DNA of 64,000 nucleotides from NCBI GenBank assembly GCA_963714205.1, contig CAVQNQ010000003.1, positions 248,001-312,000 of the forward strand. Reading direction: 5' to 3'. Position 1 is the first letter of the stretch, and each line of letters begins with the position of its first letter. A program made the translations under genes and the position numbers. Source of the DNA: CAVQNQ01 sp963714205 (GTDB lineage: Bacteria > Acidobacteriota > Terriglobia > Bryobacterales > Bryobacteraceae). Shown one piece after another: positions 26,542 to 35,596 of this stretch. The notes beneath the pieces were generated by a model. The model saw only the letters and a list, made by a program, of their open reading frames with translations. It ran no database searches and was not told the origin of the DNA.

Positions 26542-26850
26542 TCAGTTCCCCGCCTTTCGCGCAGCTAGTGTTGGAATGTCGGCGTTCAAGCGAACTTCGA
26601 ATTCTCCAGGTCCGACGTGCTCGAACGCCTCGCTTCGTTTGATGACTGTCGCTAGGACGTTGTACGAGTTCCTCGTCAACTTCATAACGCCAGCCTTAGC
26701 GAGAAGCTGTCTTGCAACTCTAATCTTCACTCGATTGCCATTATGAAGTGCGATATGCGTGAGCGCCTGCAGCTGCGTCATCCCTCGCAGTTCATTTGGA
26801 GAAACCGGGAAAACCTCGTCATCGGGTTCTTCGTCTTCATCTTTCCTCAA
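26542..26850 (-). CDS. Small hypothetical protein upstream of the ClpP-fold proteinase
   Basis: 102 residues from TTG at 26850, the only usable start before an upstream stop. The first ~15 residues are highly acidic. The remainder (LQALTHIALHNGNRVKIRVARQLL, LTRNSYNVLATVIKRSEAF) looks like an alpha-helical or winged-helix fold. I do not recognise the family. The 2 bp gap to the proteinase gene and the shared low GC suggest that the two form one transferred unit. The small protein may be an adaptor or regulator of the proteinase; that is inference only. Confidence 0.55.
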   Translation of the reverse strand: MRKDEDEEPDDEVFPVSPNELRGMTQLQALTHIALHNGNRVKIRVARQLLAKAGVMKLTRNSYNVLATVIKRSEAFEHVGPGEFEVRLNADIPTLAARKAGN

Positions 26851-27311
26851 GAGACGAGCGGTAGTGAGTCCACCAGGACGGTACGCCTCCGCACCGCACC
26901 CTATTCAGGGCGATTTTATTGTACGCCGCCTTGAAACGGACCACAAGACCTCAATATGGTGTGGCGATTTGAGATCTGGGTACACGGGTGGAGCTCAAAG
27001 TTCCGAAGGCCCAATTTGAGGCCGTCATCTGCGCCCTGGTGAGCACGCGCCCGACACCGCTAGCCGATATACCGCGCAAGCGCGAACCGAAGCACAGAGC
27101 GCAGCAGAGAGCAAAAAAGTGCGGCTGAGAACCCCGCCGCCGCGCCCAAACCCCTACCGGACTGTGACCGCGACGTATCGTTCCCCGATTTCTGTTGTTG
27201 CAAAGTGGATAATCACGTTGTTTTCGCGCTTTCCAGGGCTTCTTTCCCGGAGCTTCAGGACCTAAGCGGGACCGGGGGCGCCGCGCAGACCAAGGGGTCC
27301 GCCCCACGACG
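26851..27311. other. Intergenic region between the proteinase island and the kinase gene
   Basis: Mostly non-coding. The one candidate inside is a 46-codon frame at 26988-27128, described separately. The part next to 26850 probably carries the promoter of the small gene/proteinase pair (TATT-rich around 26900-26925). Nothing else was recognised. Confidence 0.4.
26988..27128 (+). CDS. Candidate small basic protein
   Basis: 46 residues from GTG, bounded upstream by an in-frame TGA. It reads like a real peptide: an amphipathic start (ELKVPKAQFEAVICALV), then TPLADIPRKREPKH and a Lys/Arg-rich end. Codon composition resembles coding sequence and nothing else explains the stretch. There is no good ribosome-binding site and no recognised family, so it is only a candidate. 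Confidence 0.3.
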   Translation: MELKVPKAQFEAVICALVSTRPTPLADIPRKREPKHRAQQRAKKCG

Positions 27312-28277
27312 TTAATGGCGGGCCACCCAAATCAGGAGCGCGAAGATGGCGATTGGAATCAGCGCCATGGCCGCGTAGAAGAGGGCCTTTTTCAGCCATG
27401 ACGTGCCGGATTTTTTCCAATCCCGCAGCTCCGAACGGTCCGCGACTTTGACTTCGTCGAGATGCTCCAAATCCCAGGCAAACTCGTTGGCCGTGGAGTA
27501 GCGGTCCTGCGGCTCCCGCTCCATGGCGCGGTACACGACTTCCTGGAGCTCCCGCGAGATGGCGGGATTGTGCTCGCGCGGCGGGATGGGATTGCCGGTC
27601 AGCCGGGCGTTCATGATCAGGAACGGATTGGTGCCGGGAAAGGGAGTCTGGCCGGTCAGCATCTCGTAGAGCATCACGCCCAGCGAGTAGATATCGCTGC
27701 GGCCGTCGCCACCCTTTCCCTTCACCTGTTCCGGCGAAATGTAGTCGGGCGTCCCCATCACCTGGGACAGGTTTCCGAAAGTCAGGCGTCGCGCGCCGGC
27801 CGCACCGGCAATGCCGAAATCGATCAGCTTGATGCCGTCCCGGTCGTCCACCATTATGTTCTCCGGTTTCAGGTCGCGGTGCACGACGCCATTGCGATGG
27901 ATGTAATCCAGGGAATCGCAGACGGCGATGGCGATGCGCATAGCCCTCTCGGGGGGTAGGGGCCTCTGTTCCCGGATGATCTGGCGGAGCAGCCGGCCGT
28001 TCAGCCATTCCATGACCATGTAGGGGCCACTGCGGGAGTCATCCGAGAGAACCTTCATGACGCCGGGGTGGTCGAGCGTCTGGCCGAGCTGTTCCTCGCG
28101 TTTGAAGCGCTCGAAGAGAACCGGATCGGCTTCCATTTCGGGATGCAAGATTTTGATGGCCACCGGGAGTCCGGTGCGCGTGTCCGTGGCCCGGAAAATA
28201 GAGGCCATGCCGCTGCGCGCCACCAACTCTTCAATCCGGTACTGATCGAGTTGTTCGCCGCTGTGGAGTGCAATCAC
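27312..28277 (-). CDS. Membrane-anchored Ser/Thr protein kinase
   Basis: 321 residues from a GTG start: a bacterial Hanks-type kinase domain (~10-270) followed by a single C-terminal membrane span (~298-318). Seen are the nucleotide loop ARSGMASIF (lacking the first Gly of GxGxxG), VAIKILHPE with the catalytic Lys, VVHRDLKPEN, LIDFGIAG and MGTPDYISPEQ. No extracellular sensor domain follows the span; only a few residues remain. The product is about two-thirds identical by eye to the kinase at 47442-48410. It is divergent from bshA with 75 bp between starts. Confidence 0.92.
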   Translation of the reverse strand: MIALHSGEQLDQYRIEELVARSGMASIFRATDTRTGLPVAIKILHPEMEADPVLFERFKREEQLGQTLDHPGVMKVLSDDSRSGPYMVMEWLNGRLLRQIIREQRPLPPERAMRIAIAVCDSLDYIHRNGVVHRDLKPENIMVDDRDGIKLIDFGIAGAAGARRLTFGNLSQVMGTPDYISPEQVKGKGGDGRSDIYSLGVMLYEMLTGQTPFPGTNPFLIMNARLTGNPIPPREHNPAISRELQEVVYRAMEREPQDRYSTANEFAWDLEHLDEVKVADRSELRDWKKSGTSWLKKALFYAAMALIPIAIFALLIWVARH

Positions 28278-28352
28278 GGTTCGCTACAGTACATTCTGAC
28301 ATGCCCGCGATTTGAAAGTCCTTGGGAGCGCGGTTCATGCTACAGTGGCCCC

Positions 28353-29486
28353 GTGAACGTCGGAATCACCTGCTATCCGACTTATGGCGGCAGCGGGATC
28401 GTAGCCACCGAGCTGGGGATGGAGCTGGCGGCGCGCGGGCACGAGGTGCACTTCATCACCTATGCCAACCCGATCCGCCTGGATCCGGATACCCCGCGCA
28501 TCCATTACCACGAGGTGGAGGTATCCAATTATCCGCTGTTCCAATATCCGCCATACAGCCTGGCGCTAGCCTCGCGCATGTCCGAAGTGGCCGAATCGTA
28601 CGATCTGGACCTGCTGCACGTGCACTATGCCATCCCGCATTCCATCTCGGCGCTGCTGGCGCAACAGATCCTGGCGCCGAGGCGCCGACTGCCGTTCATC
28701 ACCACGCTGCACGGAACCGACATCACGCTGGTGGGAGCCGATCGTTCGTACTACCCCATCACGCGTTTTTCGATCGAGCAATCGGATGGGGTCACCTCGA
28801 TCAGCGAGAATCTGCGGCGGCAGACCATCGAGACGTTCGAAATTTCGCGCGAGATCCGCGTGATCTCGAATTTCGTCAACTGCGAGCTGTACCGCCCGGA
28901 CGACGCCAAGAAGGGGGCCGCGGCGTATGCCTCGAGGGAAGAAAAGCTGCTGATCCACGTCTCGAATTTCCGGCCGGTGAAGCGCGTGCTGGACTGCGTC
29001 CGCGTTCTGGCGGAGGTGCGCCAACGCGCGCCGGCGCGGCTGCTCATGGTGGGCGACGGCCCCGAGCGCGGCCCGGCCGAGCACCTGGCGCGCGAGCTGA
29101 AGGTGGACCATCACATTTCTTTCCTGGGCAAGCAGAACCACGTGGAGCGGCTGCTGCCGCTGGCGCACGTGCTGCTGATGCCCAGCGAGATGGAATCGTT
29201 CGGGCTGGCGGCGCTCGAAGGCATGGCCTGCGGAGTGGTTCCGGTGGCCACGCGGGTGGGCGGCGTGCCGGAATTGATCACCGATGGAGAAGACGGGTTC
29301 CTCGAGGCGGTGGGCGATATCCAGGCGCAGGCCGCCCGGGTGATGACGCTGCTGACCGATGAAGAGCTGCATTACCGCATGCGAAAGGCGGGCCGCTGGA
29401 ACGCCGCCGAGCGTTTCTGCACGGAGAAAGTGATTCCGCAGTACGAGGAATATTACCGCGATGTGCTGAACGGAGCAGGCGCCTGA
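28353..29486 (+). CDS. bshA: N-acetyl-alpha-D-glucosaminyl L-malate synthase (bacillithiol synthesis)
   Basis: 377 residues of a GT4 retaining glycosyltransferase with the BshA-specific beginning VGITCYPTYGGSGIVATELG, then HVHYAIPHS, TTLHGTDITLVG and the donor motif MESFGLAALEGMACG. It joins UDP-GlcNAc to L-malate, the first step to bacillithiol. The GTG start follows the usual BshA N-terminus. The next gene starts one base after the stop. No bshB deacetylase or bshC is visible in the window. The call is strong, since BshA is the best-defined member with these segments. Confidence 0.92.
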   Translation: MNVGITCYPTYGGSGIVATELGMELAARGHEVHFITYANPIRLDPDTPRIHYHEVEVSNYPLFQYPPYSLALASRMSEVAESYDLDLLHVHYAIPHSISALLAQQILAPRRRLPFITTLHGTDITLVGADRSYYPITRFSIEQSDGVTSISENLRRQTIETFEISREIRVISNFVNCELYRPDDAKKGAAAYASREEKLLIHVSNFRPVKRVLDCVRVLAEVRQRAPARLLMVGDGPERGPAEHLARELKVDHHISFLGKQNHVERLLPLAHVLLMPSEMESFGLAALEGMACGVVPVATRVGGVPELITDGEDGFLEAVGDIQAQAARVMTLLTDEELHYRMRKAGRWNAAERFCTEKVIPQYEEYYRDVLNGAGA

Positions 29487-29487
29487 G

Positions 29488-29778
29488 ATGGCTCGTGCGG
29501 CTCGTCGGGCAAACTCGGCGCGGCGGTGGTTCGTGCGCGGCAGGGTGCAGGGGGTGGGATATCGCTGGTTCGCGCAGCGCGCCGGCGCCGCCCTGGGGCT
29601 GAGCGGTTACGCGCGCAACCTGGACGATGGGCGGGTCGAGGTGTACGCCGCCGGGCCGCCGGAGAAGCTCGCCGAGCTGGCCGGGATGCTGTACCGCGGC
29701 CCTCGCTGGGCGGATGTGCGCGGCGTGGACGAGGAAGAGGCCGAACCGCGGGAATATGGCGGGTTTCAGATTCAGTAG
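29488..29778 (+). CDS. acyP: Acylphosphatase
   Basis: 96 residues of the small alpha/beta acylphosphatase fold. The catalytic elements are GRVQGVGYRWF (phosphate-cradle Arg) and the Asn of GYARNLDDGRVEV. It hydrolyses carboxyl-phosphate bonds, for example acetyl or carbamoyl phosphate. An Arg-rich N-terminal extension of ~10 residues is unusual. It starts one base after the bshA stop and overlaps the convergent rlmN by 7 bp. Confidence 0.92.
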   Translation: MARAARRANSARRWFVRGRVQGVGYRWFAQRAGAALGLSGYARNLDDGRVEVYAAGPPEKLAELAGMLYRGPRWADVRGVDEEEAEPREYGGFQIQ

Positions 29779-30797
29779 TCCGCCACCACGCTGCGCTTCA
29801 ACTGGCCGCAGGCGGCGAAAATATCGAGGCCGCGCGGCTTGCGGATGAAACACGGCAGCGACCTCCGCACGATCTGCTGGAAACTCGCCACGCGCGCGGG
29901 GTCCGGGGTGCGGTAGGGAATCTCGGGTCCGGGGTTGAGCGCGATCAGGTTCACCTTGGCGTTCAGATTGGCCAGCATGCGCGCCACCCGCCGCGCGTCG
30001 GCGTCGCTGTCGTTCACGCCGGCCAGCAGCACGTATTCGAAGGTCAGCTTCTCCCATGGCCGCAGCGGATAGGCGCGGCACGCTTCGAGCAGATCCTCCA
30101 GGTGGTATTTGCGCGTGATGGGCATGAGCTCGCGGCGCATCTCCTCAGTGGAAGCATTGAGCGAAACAGCCAGCTTGGGCCGCACGGGCGCGCGCCCCAG
30201 ATCGGCCATGCGCGGCACGATGCCCGCCGTCGAAACCGTGATGCGCCGCGGCGAGAGGCCGAAGCCTTGGGGATCGAGCAAAATGGCGGTGGCCTTCAGA
30301 ACATTCTCCAGATTGAGCAGCGGCTCGCCCTGGCCCATCATCACGATGTTCAGGCGGCTCGCCGGCGGGCCATCCCAGACGCGCAGCACCTGGCCGGCGA
30401 TCTCACCCGCGGTCAGGTTACGCTCGAGGCCCAGCAGAGCCGTCATGCAGAATGTGCAGCCCACCGCGCAGCCCGCCTGGCTCGAGATGCACAGGGTATC
30501 GCGCTCGCCTTCGGGCATGCGCACGGTCTCGATGGTTCGGCCGTCGGCCAGCCGCAGCAGGTAGCGGCGCGTCCCATCGGAAGATTCGTAGAGCCGCTCG
30601 ACCTCGGGCAGACCCAGAGTGAAGCGCGACGCCAGTTCCTCGCGCAGGCTCACGGGCAGCGTGGAAATCTCGGCGATCCCGCCCACACGCGCCTGGTAGA
30701 TGGCCTGGTAGATTTGCCGCGCGCGGTAGGCCGGCTGGCCGGGGCCGAGGGCCTCACCCAGATCGGCAACGTCCATGCCCACGAGGGGTTCGAGCAT
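29772..30797 (-). CDS. rlmN: 23S rRNA/tRNA adenine C2-methyltransferase RlmN
   Basis: 341 residues of a radical-SAM enzyme methylating A2503 of 23S rRNA and A37 of tRNAs. It carries the SAM-cluster motif CAVGCTFC (CX3CX2C), MMGQGEPLLN, STAGIVPRM, the SLNAS segment and a C-terminal catalytic cysteine in AACGQL. The ATG at 30797 gives a standard RlmN N-terminus; the frame is open further upstream, antisense-like, within the MoeB/ThiF gene. It lies 37 bp downstream of that gene. Confidence 0.95.
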   Translation of the reverse strand: MLEPLVGMDVADLGEALGPGQPAYRARQIYQAIYQARVGGIAEISTLPVSLREELASRFTLGLPEVERLYESSDGTRRYLLRLADGRTIETVRMPEGERDTLCISSQAGCAVGCTFCMTALLGLERNLTAGEIAGQVLRVWDGPPASRLNIVMMGQGEPLLNLENVLKATAILLDPQGFGLSPRRITVSTAGIVPRMADLGRAPVRPKLAVSLNASTEEMRRELMPITRKYHLEDLLEACRAYPLRPWEKLTFEYVLLAGVNDSDADARRVARMLANLNAKVNLIALNPGPEIPYRTPDPARVASFQQIVRRSLPCFIRKPRGLDIFAACGQLKRSVVADY

Positions 30798-30834
30798 CTG
30801 AGCCCAGTTTAGCAGCGCGAATAGCGCCCGCCCG

Positions 30835-31854
30835 CTATCCCACGTAGCGCGCGTAGAGGCTGCGCGCCACGCCGGTGTCGCTGGTGCCTTTGACGATGGC
30901 CCGGCCATCGGCGAAGACCGTGATCTCGTAGGGCGCGGCGGCGAAGCGCAGGGCGTATTCGTTGGCGCGCACTTCGCCCAGCGGTTCGAGACGGGCGCGC
31001 AGGGCTTCGAGATCGATGGACCTCGCGGCATCTTGAATCTGCACGGCGTTGCGGCCGCATAAGCGCACCGGAGGGCGGGCGGATTCTTCCAGGAACGGGA
31101 ACTCGCGGCGGGCGCAGGTGGGGCACTCCGGATCGCGCGCGGGAGCGGCGATCTGCCGGATGCCGCCTTCCCAGACGTCCAGCGTGGTGATGCGCGCTTC
31201 CACCAGCTCGGCGTGGCCGGCCAGGATCTTGAGCGCATCGGCCACCTGGAGCGAAGCCACCGCGGAGACGGCCACATTCAGCACCCCGGCGGTTTCGCAG
31301 GTGGGCTGCGCGCCCGCGGGCGGCTCGGGATAGACGCAGCGCAGGCAGGCGGTTCGCCCGGGGATTACCGGCATGGTGAGGCCGTAGCTGCCCACGGCCG
31401 CGCCGTAGATCCAGGGGATACCCCGGCTCACGGCGAAATCGTTGATCAGGTAGCGCGTTTCGAAGTTGTCGGTGCCGTCCAGAATCAGGCGGGCGTCGCC
31501 CAGCAGTTCCTCGACGTTGGACGGTGTCAGGTCGGCCACGGCGTGCCGCACGCGCACGGAGGAATTGATGCGGCCGATCGCCCGTGCGGCAGCCACCGCC
31601 TTAGGCAGGGCTTCGGCGGCGTCGTTTTCCTCAAACAGCCACTGACGATGCAGGTTGCTGGGCTCGATGTAATCGCGGTCCACCAGCCTGAGGAAGCCCA
31701 CGCCCGCCCGCGCCAGGGCCGCGGCGTGGAAGCTGCCCAGAGCGCCGCATCCCACCACGGCGGCGTGCGACTGGAGGAGCGCCTCCTGCCCGCGTTCTCC
31801 GATCCCCGGAAACAGGATTTGCCGTGAATACCGCAGGCGCTCGGCGGAATCCAT
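30835..31854 (-). CDS. ThiF/MoeB/HesA-family adenylyltransferase with C-terminal extension
   Basis: About 339 residues. An E1-like domain (~5-245) begins RYSRQILFPGIGERGQE and has the ATP loop VVGCGALGSFHAA. DRDYIEPSNLHRQ and the Zn-binding CLRC..CPTC pairs follow. It adenylates the C-terminal Gly of a sulfur-carrier protein (MoaD or ThiS type) before thiolation. The last ~90 residues form a small extra domain in place of a rhodanese. No carrier gene is adjacent, so molybdopterin or thiamin pathway cannot be chosen. ATG 31854 is favoured over TTG 31872. It is divergent from the Omp85 gene at 44 bp. Confidence 0.87.
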   Translation of the reverse strand: MDSAERLRYSRQILFPGIGERGQEALLQSHAAVVGCGALGSFHAAALARAGVGFLRLVDRDYIEPSNLHRQWLFEENDAAEALPKAVAAARAIGRINSSVRVRHAVADLTPSNVEELLGDARLILDGTDNFETRYLINDFAVSRGIPWIYGAAVGSYGLTMPVIPGRTACLRCVYPEPPAGAQPTCETAGVLNVAVSAVASLQVADALKILAGHAELVEARITTLDVWEGGIRQIAAPARDPECPTCARREFPFLEESARPPVRLCGRNAVQIQDAARSIDLEALRARLEPLGEVRANEYALRFAAAPYEITVFADGRAIVKGTSDTGVARSLYARYVG

Positions 31855-31898
31855 CAGCTCCGATGGTATCAAAGTTGCCCGGAAGGACCTACGTTATC

Positions 31899-34871
31899 AT
31901 GAGGATGGTGCGGACGCGGCTCGCCTATGCTTTTTACGTCCTGCTGATGCTCGCGGCGGCGCGGCGCCCGGCTCTGCGCGCGCAATCCGCCGAGTTCGAC
32001 GGCAAGCGTGTGCTCGATGTCCAGTTTCAGCCCGCCGTGCAGCCGCTCGAGAGCGGCGATTTAAATGCGATGCTGCCTCTGAAGAAAGGCCAGCCGCTGC
32101 GCATGGCGGATGTGCGGGCCTCCATCGAGCGGCTCTTTGCCACGGGGCGGTACGCGGATATTCAGGTGGACGCGGAACCGGACCAGGATGGCGTGCTGAT
32201 CCGTTTCATCACCAAGAACAGTTGGTTCATCGGAGATGTCTCGATACGCGGCAATGTGCCCATCCCTCCCACCAGGGGCCAATTGGAAAACGCCACGCGT
32301 CTCGATTTGGGGCAGCCTTTCACCGAGGCCGGGGTCGAGCAGGCGATAACCAATCAGCAGCGGCTGCTCGAAAGCGACGGCTTCTACCGCAACCATATCC
32401 AGCAGCTCTTCGACGAGGACAACCGGTTCCAGCAGATGAACATCGTCTTTACGATCGCGCCCGGCCCGCGGGCCAGCCTGAGCCAGCCGCTACTGGTGGG
32501 AAATCTGCAAATGGATCCCCAACGCGTGCTGCGCGCCACCAAGTTCCGTCGCTGGATCGTTCACACCTGGAAACCGGTCACGGACACGCGCGTTCGCGAG
32601 GGCATCGAGAGGGTGCGGACGCTCTACCTCAAGGAGAACCGCCTGGAGGCCAAGGTCTCGCTCGAATCCATGCAATACCACGAGGAGAGCAACCGCGCCA
32701 CGCCCACCCTCCGCATCGACGCGGGGCCGCGCATCGATGTGCGGAGCGTGGGGGTCAAGCTCTCGGAAAAGAAGTTGCAGCGCTACGTGCCGGTGTTCGA
32801 GGAGCACACGGTGGATCCCGACCTGCTGGCGGAAGGCGAACGCAACCTGCGGGACTACTTTCAATCCCAGGGTTATTTCGAAGCCAGGGTGCAATTCAAG
32901 GAACAGCGCGTCTCGAACGAGGAGTCGGCAATCGAGTACCTGGTCACCACCGGCACGCGCCACCGGCTGGCGAAGATCGCGATCGCGGGTAACCGGTACT
33001 TTGATACGGCCTCGATTCGCGAGCGCATGTTCCTCCAGCCCGCCACGTTTTTGCAATTTCCGCACGGGCGGTACAGCGCCGCCATGCTCGACCGGGACGA
33101 AGCTTCCATCGTGAACCTGTATCAGTCCAACGGTTTTCGCGATGTGAAGGTGACCCACCGGGTGCAGGATGATTACGGGGGGAAGAGCGGCGATATCGCC
33201 GTATTCCTGACGATTGGCGAAGGCCCCCAGTACCTGGTCGGAAGCCTCGAAGTGGGTGGTATCGAGCGGCTAGACAAGGCCGCGATCATGGCCAAGCTGA
33301 CGTCCATCCCGGAGGAGCCGTATAGCGAGTTCAACGTGGCGGTGGACCGCGATACCATCCTGGCGGAATATTTCGACCGCGGATTCCCGAATGCCACCTT
33401 CGAGTGGAGTTCCAAACCTTCGGCCAAGCCGCACCGCATGGATCTGCGCTTCACCATCGTGGAAGGCACGGAGCAGTTCGTGCGCCAGGTGGTCACGAGC
33501 GGCCTCACCATCACCCGCCCGGCGCTGGTCGATCGGATCATCACGCTGAAGCCGGGCGATCCGCTCTCGCTGACCCGCATCACCGATATCCAGCGGAGAC
33601 TCTACGACCTGGGAGTCTTCGCGCGGGTGGATACGGCCATTCAGGACCCCGAAGGCGAGACCTCCCGAAAGTACGTGCTCTACAGCCTCGAAGAGGCGCA
33701 CCGCTATTCCATGGCGATAGGCATCGGCGCGGAACTAGGCCGCATCGGGGGCTGCGAGACCTGCTACGACGCACCGGCGGGCGCCACCGGTTTTTCACCG
33801 CGCGTATCCTACGACATCACGCGCAATGACCTGTGGGGCGTGGGGCACAGCATCACCCTGCGCACGCGCGCCTCGACGCTCGATCAACTCGGCCTGCTCA
33901 ACTACTCCTGGCCGCGGTTTCGCAGCAGCGACAACCTGAACATCTCGTTCACCGCCCAATTCGAGCATTCGCGCGACGTGCGGACGTTCAACTTCAAGCG
34001 CGAGGAAGGATCGGTGCAGTTGTCGCAGCGGTTCAGCAAGTCCGTCACCCTGCTGTACCGCTACACCTACCGGCTGGTGGCCATCAGCGACCTGAAGATC
34101 ACGCCGTTTCTCATCCCGCAACTTTCGCAGCCCGTGCGCGTGGGGATCGCCTCCACCAACCTGGTGCACGACCGGCGCGACAATCCCCTCGATCCGCACC
34201 GGGGCATCTACGACACCGTCGATCTCGGGCTGGCCGACCGCGCGTTCGGATCGCAGCGCGATTTCGGCCGCTTCCTGGCGCGCAACGCCACGTATTACCC
34301 CTTGGGCAAGAGGCTGGTGCTGGCGCGCAGCACGGAATTCGGTGACATCTACGCCTTCCACTACGCGGGCGATGTGCTGGATGCCGTTCCGCTCCCCGAA
34401 CGCTTTTTCGGCGGCGGCAACACGACGGACCGCGGTTTCCCGGACGAGCAAGCCGGCCCGCGCGATACTTCCACCGGCTTTCCGCTGGGCGGCACGGCCC
34501 TGTTCTTTAACCAGGTGGAGTTGCGTTTTCCGCTGGTGGGCGAAAATATAGGCGGCGTCTTGTTTCACGACATGGGCAACGTCTACTCGAGCCTGGGAAA
34601 TTTGTCGTTCCGCACCAGCCAGCGCAATCTCCAGGATTTCGATTACATGGTGCATGCGGTGGGGTTCGGCCTGCGCTACCAAACGCCGGTCGGCCCGGTG
34701 CGGCTGGATCTGGCGTACAGCATCAATCCACCTTACTTTTATGGCTTCAATGGAACCCAGCAGGAGCTGATCAACGCGGGAGTGGACCCGTGCGCGCCCC
34801 CGGCCCCGCTGTGCTCGGTGCAGAACGTAAGCCATTTTCAGTTCTTTGTGTCGATAGGACAGACGTTTTGA
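31899..34871 (+). CDS. Omp85-family outer-membrane assembly protein (BamA/TamA-like)
   Basis: 990 residues: signal peptide (~1-28), an array of POTRA domains over ~30-600 (e.g. VLDVQFQP, GVLIRFITKNSWFIGDVSI, YLVGSLEVGGI), and a 16-strand surface-antigen beta barrel (~615-990). The barrel has the loop-6 motif as TDRGFPDE and ends in an aromatic residue (IGQTF). It inserts or translocates outer-membrane proteins. It is larger than E. coli BamA (810). The adjacent SurA-like and TamB genes favour a TAM-like role, though a BamA function cannot be excluded. The ATG at 31899 has GGAAGGA 11 nt upstream; an ATG at 31905 follows. Confidence 0.92.
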   Translation: MRMVRTRLAYAFYVLLMLAAARRPALRAQSAEFDGKRVLDVQFQPAVQPLESGDLNAMLPLKKGQPLRMADVRASIERLFATGRYADIQVDAEPDQDGVLIRFITKNSWFIGDVSIRGNVPIPPTRGQLENATRLDLGQPFTEAGVEQAITNQQRLLESDGFYRNHIQQLFDEDNRFQQMNIVFTIAPGPRASLSQPLLVGNLQMDPQRVLRATKFRRWIVHTWKPVTDTRVREGIERVRTLYLKENRLEAKVSLESMQYHEESNRATPTLRIDAGPRIDVRSVGVKLSEKKLQRYVPVFEEHTVDPDLLAEGERNLRDYFQSQGYFEARVQFKEQRVSNEESAIEYLVTTGTRHRLAKIAIAGNRYFDTASIRERMFLQPATFLQFPHGRYSAAMLDRDEASIVNLYQSNGFRDVKVTHRVQDDYGGKSGDIAVFLTIGEGPQYLVGSLEVGGIERLDKAAIMAKLTSIPEEPYSEFNVAVDRDTILAEYFDRGFPNATFEWSSKPSAKPHRMDLRFTIVEGTEQFVRQVVTSGLTITRPALVDRIITLKPGDPLSLTRITDIQRRLYDLGVFARVDTAIQDPEGETSRKYVLYSLEEAHRYSMAIGIGAELGRIGGCETCYDAPAGATGFSPRVSYDITRNDLWGVGHSITLRTRASTLDQLGLLNYSWPRFRSSDNLNISFTAQFEHSRDVRTFNFKREEGSVQLSQRFSKSVTLLYRYTYRLVAISDLKITPFLIPQLSQPVRVGIASTNLVHDRRDNPLDPHRGIYDTVDLGLADRAFGSQRDFGRFLARNATYYPLGKRLVLARSTEFGDIYAFHYAGDVLDAVPLPERFFGGGNTTDRGFPDEQAGPRDTSTGFPLGGTALFFNQVELRFPLVGENIGGVLFHDMGNVYSSLGNLSFRTSQRNLQDFDYMVHAVGFGLRYQTPVGPVRLDLAYSINPPYFYGFNGTQQELINAGVDPCAPPAPLCSVQNVSHFQFFVSIGQTF

Positions 34872-35596
34872 AAAGCCGCGCTCCATTGCGAACTTCTATT
34901 CGCCGCGGAGACGCGGAGATCCCCTGGGCTGGCGCGCGCGGAGGGCGTGGAAGCTGGATAGCTTCGATGGTGTGTATGGCGCTTTTTGGTTCGGCGGGTT
35001 ACGCCGTCATCATCGACCGGATAGCCGTTTCCGTAGGTAATCGAGTGATCACGGAAAGCGATTTGATCCGCGAGATTCGCGTTACGGCTTTCCTGAACGG
35101 GACCGAGCCCGACCTCAGCCCGGCCGGAAAGCGGGCCGCCGCCGGGCGCATGGTCGAGCAGCAGCTCATCCGCACGGAACTGGAAGCCAGCCGCTACCCG
35201 CTGCCCTCCCCGGAAGAAGTAGCGCCGGTGCTCGAGAAATTCGAGCAGGAGCACTTTGGCGCCGCGGATTTTCGCCGCCAGTTGCAGGCGGCCGGGCTCA
35301 CCGAACAGGACCTCAAAGACGAGCTGCTCTGGGAGCGCACGCTGCTGCGGTTCATCGAGATCCGCTTCCGCCCCGCGGTGCAGGTGAGCGACCAGGATAT
35401 CGAGGAGTATTTCGCCAAGGTCGTGGAGCCGGCCGCCAAGGCCGCGCATCCGGGCCAGCCGGTCGGGCTGGAAGATTATCGCGCCGGGATCGAACAGACC
35501 CTCCTCGGGCAGCGCGAGGACCAGGAGATGGACGCCTGGCTGAAAGATGCCCAGCGGCGCACCGCCATCGTGTACCATGCGGAGGCGTTCCAGTGA
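34868..35596 (+). CDS. SurA N-terminal-domain periplasmic chaperone-like protein
   Basis: About 243 residues. A hydrophobic export segment (IASMVCMALFGSAGYA) is followed by the SurA_N core: VIIDRIAVSVGNRVITESDLIREI, then a helical arm. No parvulin (PPIase) domain follows, so it can only chaperone. The start is uncertain: TTG 34868 overlaps the Omp85 stop, while ATG 34967 would leave a short signal of 13 residues. The stop overlaps the GTG of the TamB gene. It probably escorts substrates between inner membrane and the Omp85/TamB complex. Confidence 0.8.
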   Translation: MKSRAPLRTSIRRGDAEIPWAGARGGRGSWIASMVCMALFGSAGYAVIIDRIAVSVGNRVITESDLIREIRVTAFLNGTEPDLSPAGKRAAAGRMVEQQLIRTELEASRYPLPSPEEVAPVLEKFEQEHFGAADFRRQLQAAGLTEQDLKDELLWERTLLRFIEIRFRPAVQVSDQDIEEYFAKVVEPAAKAAHPGQPVGLEDYRAGIEQTLLGQREDQEMDAWLKDAQRRTAIVYHAEAFQ

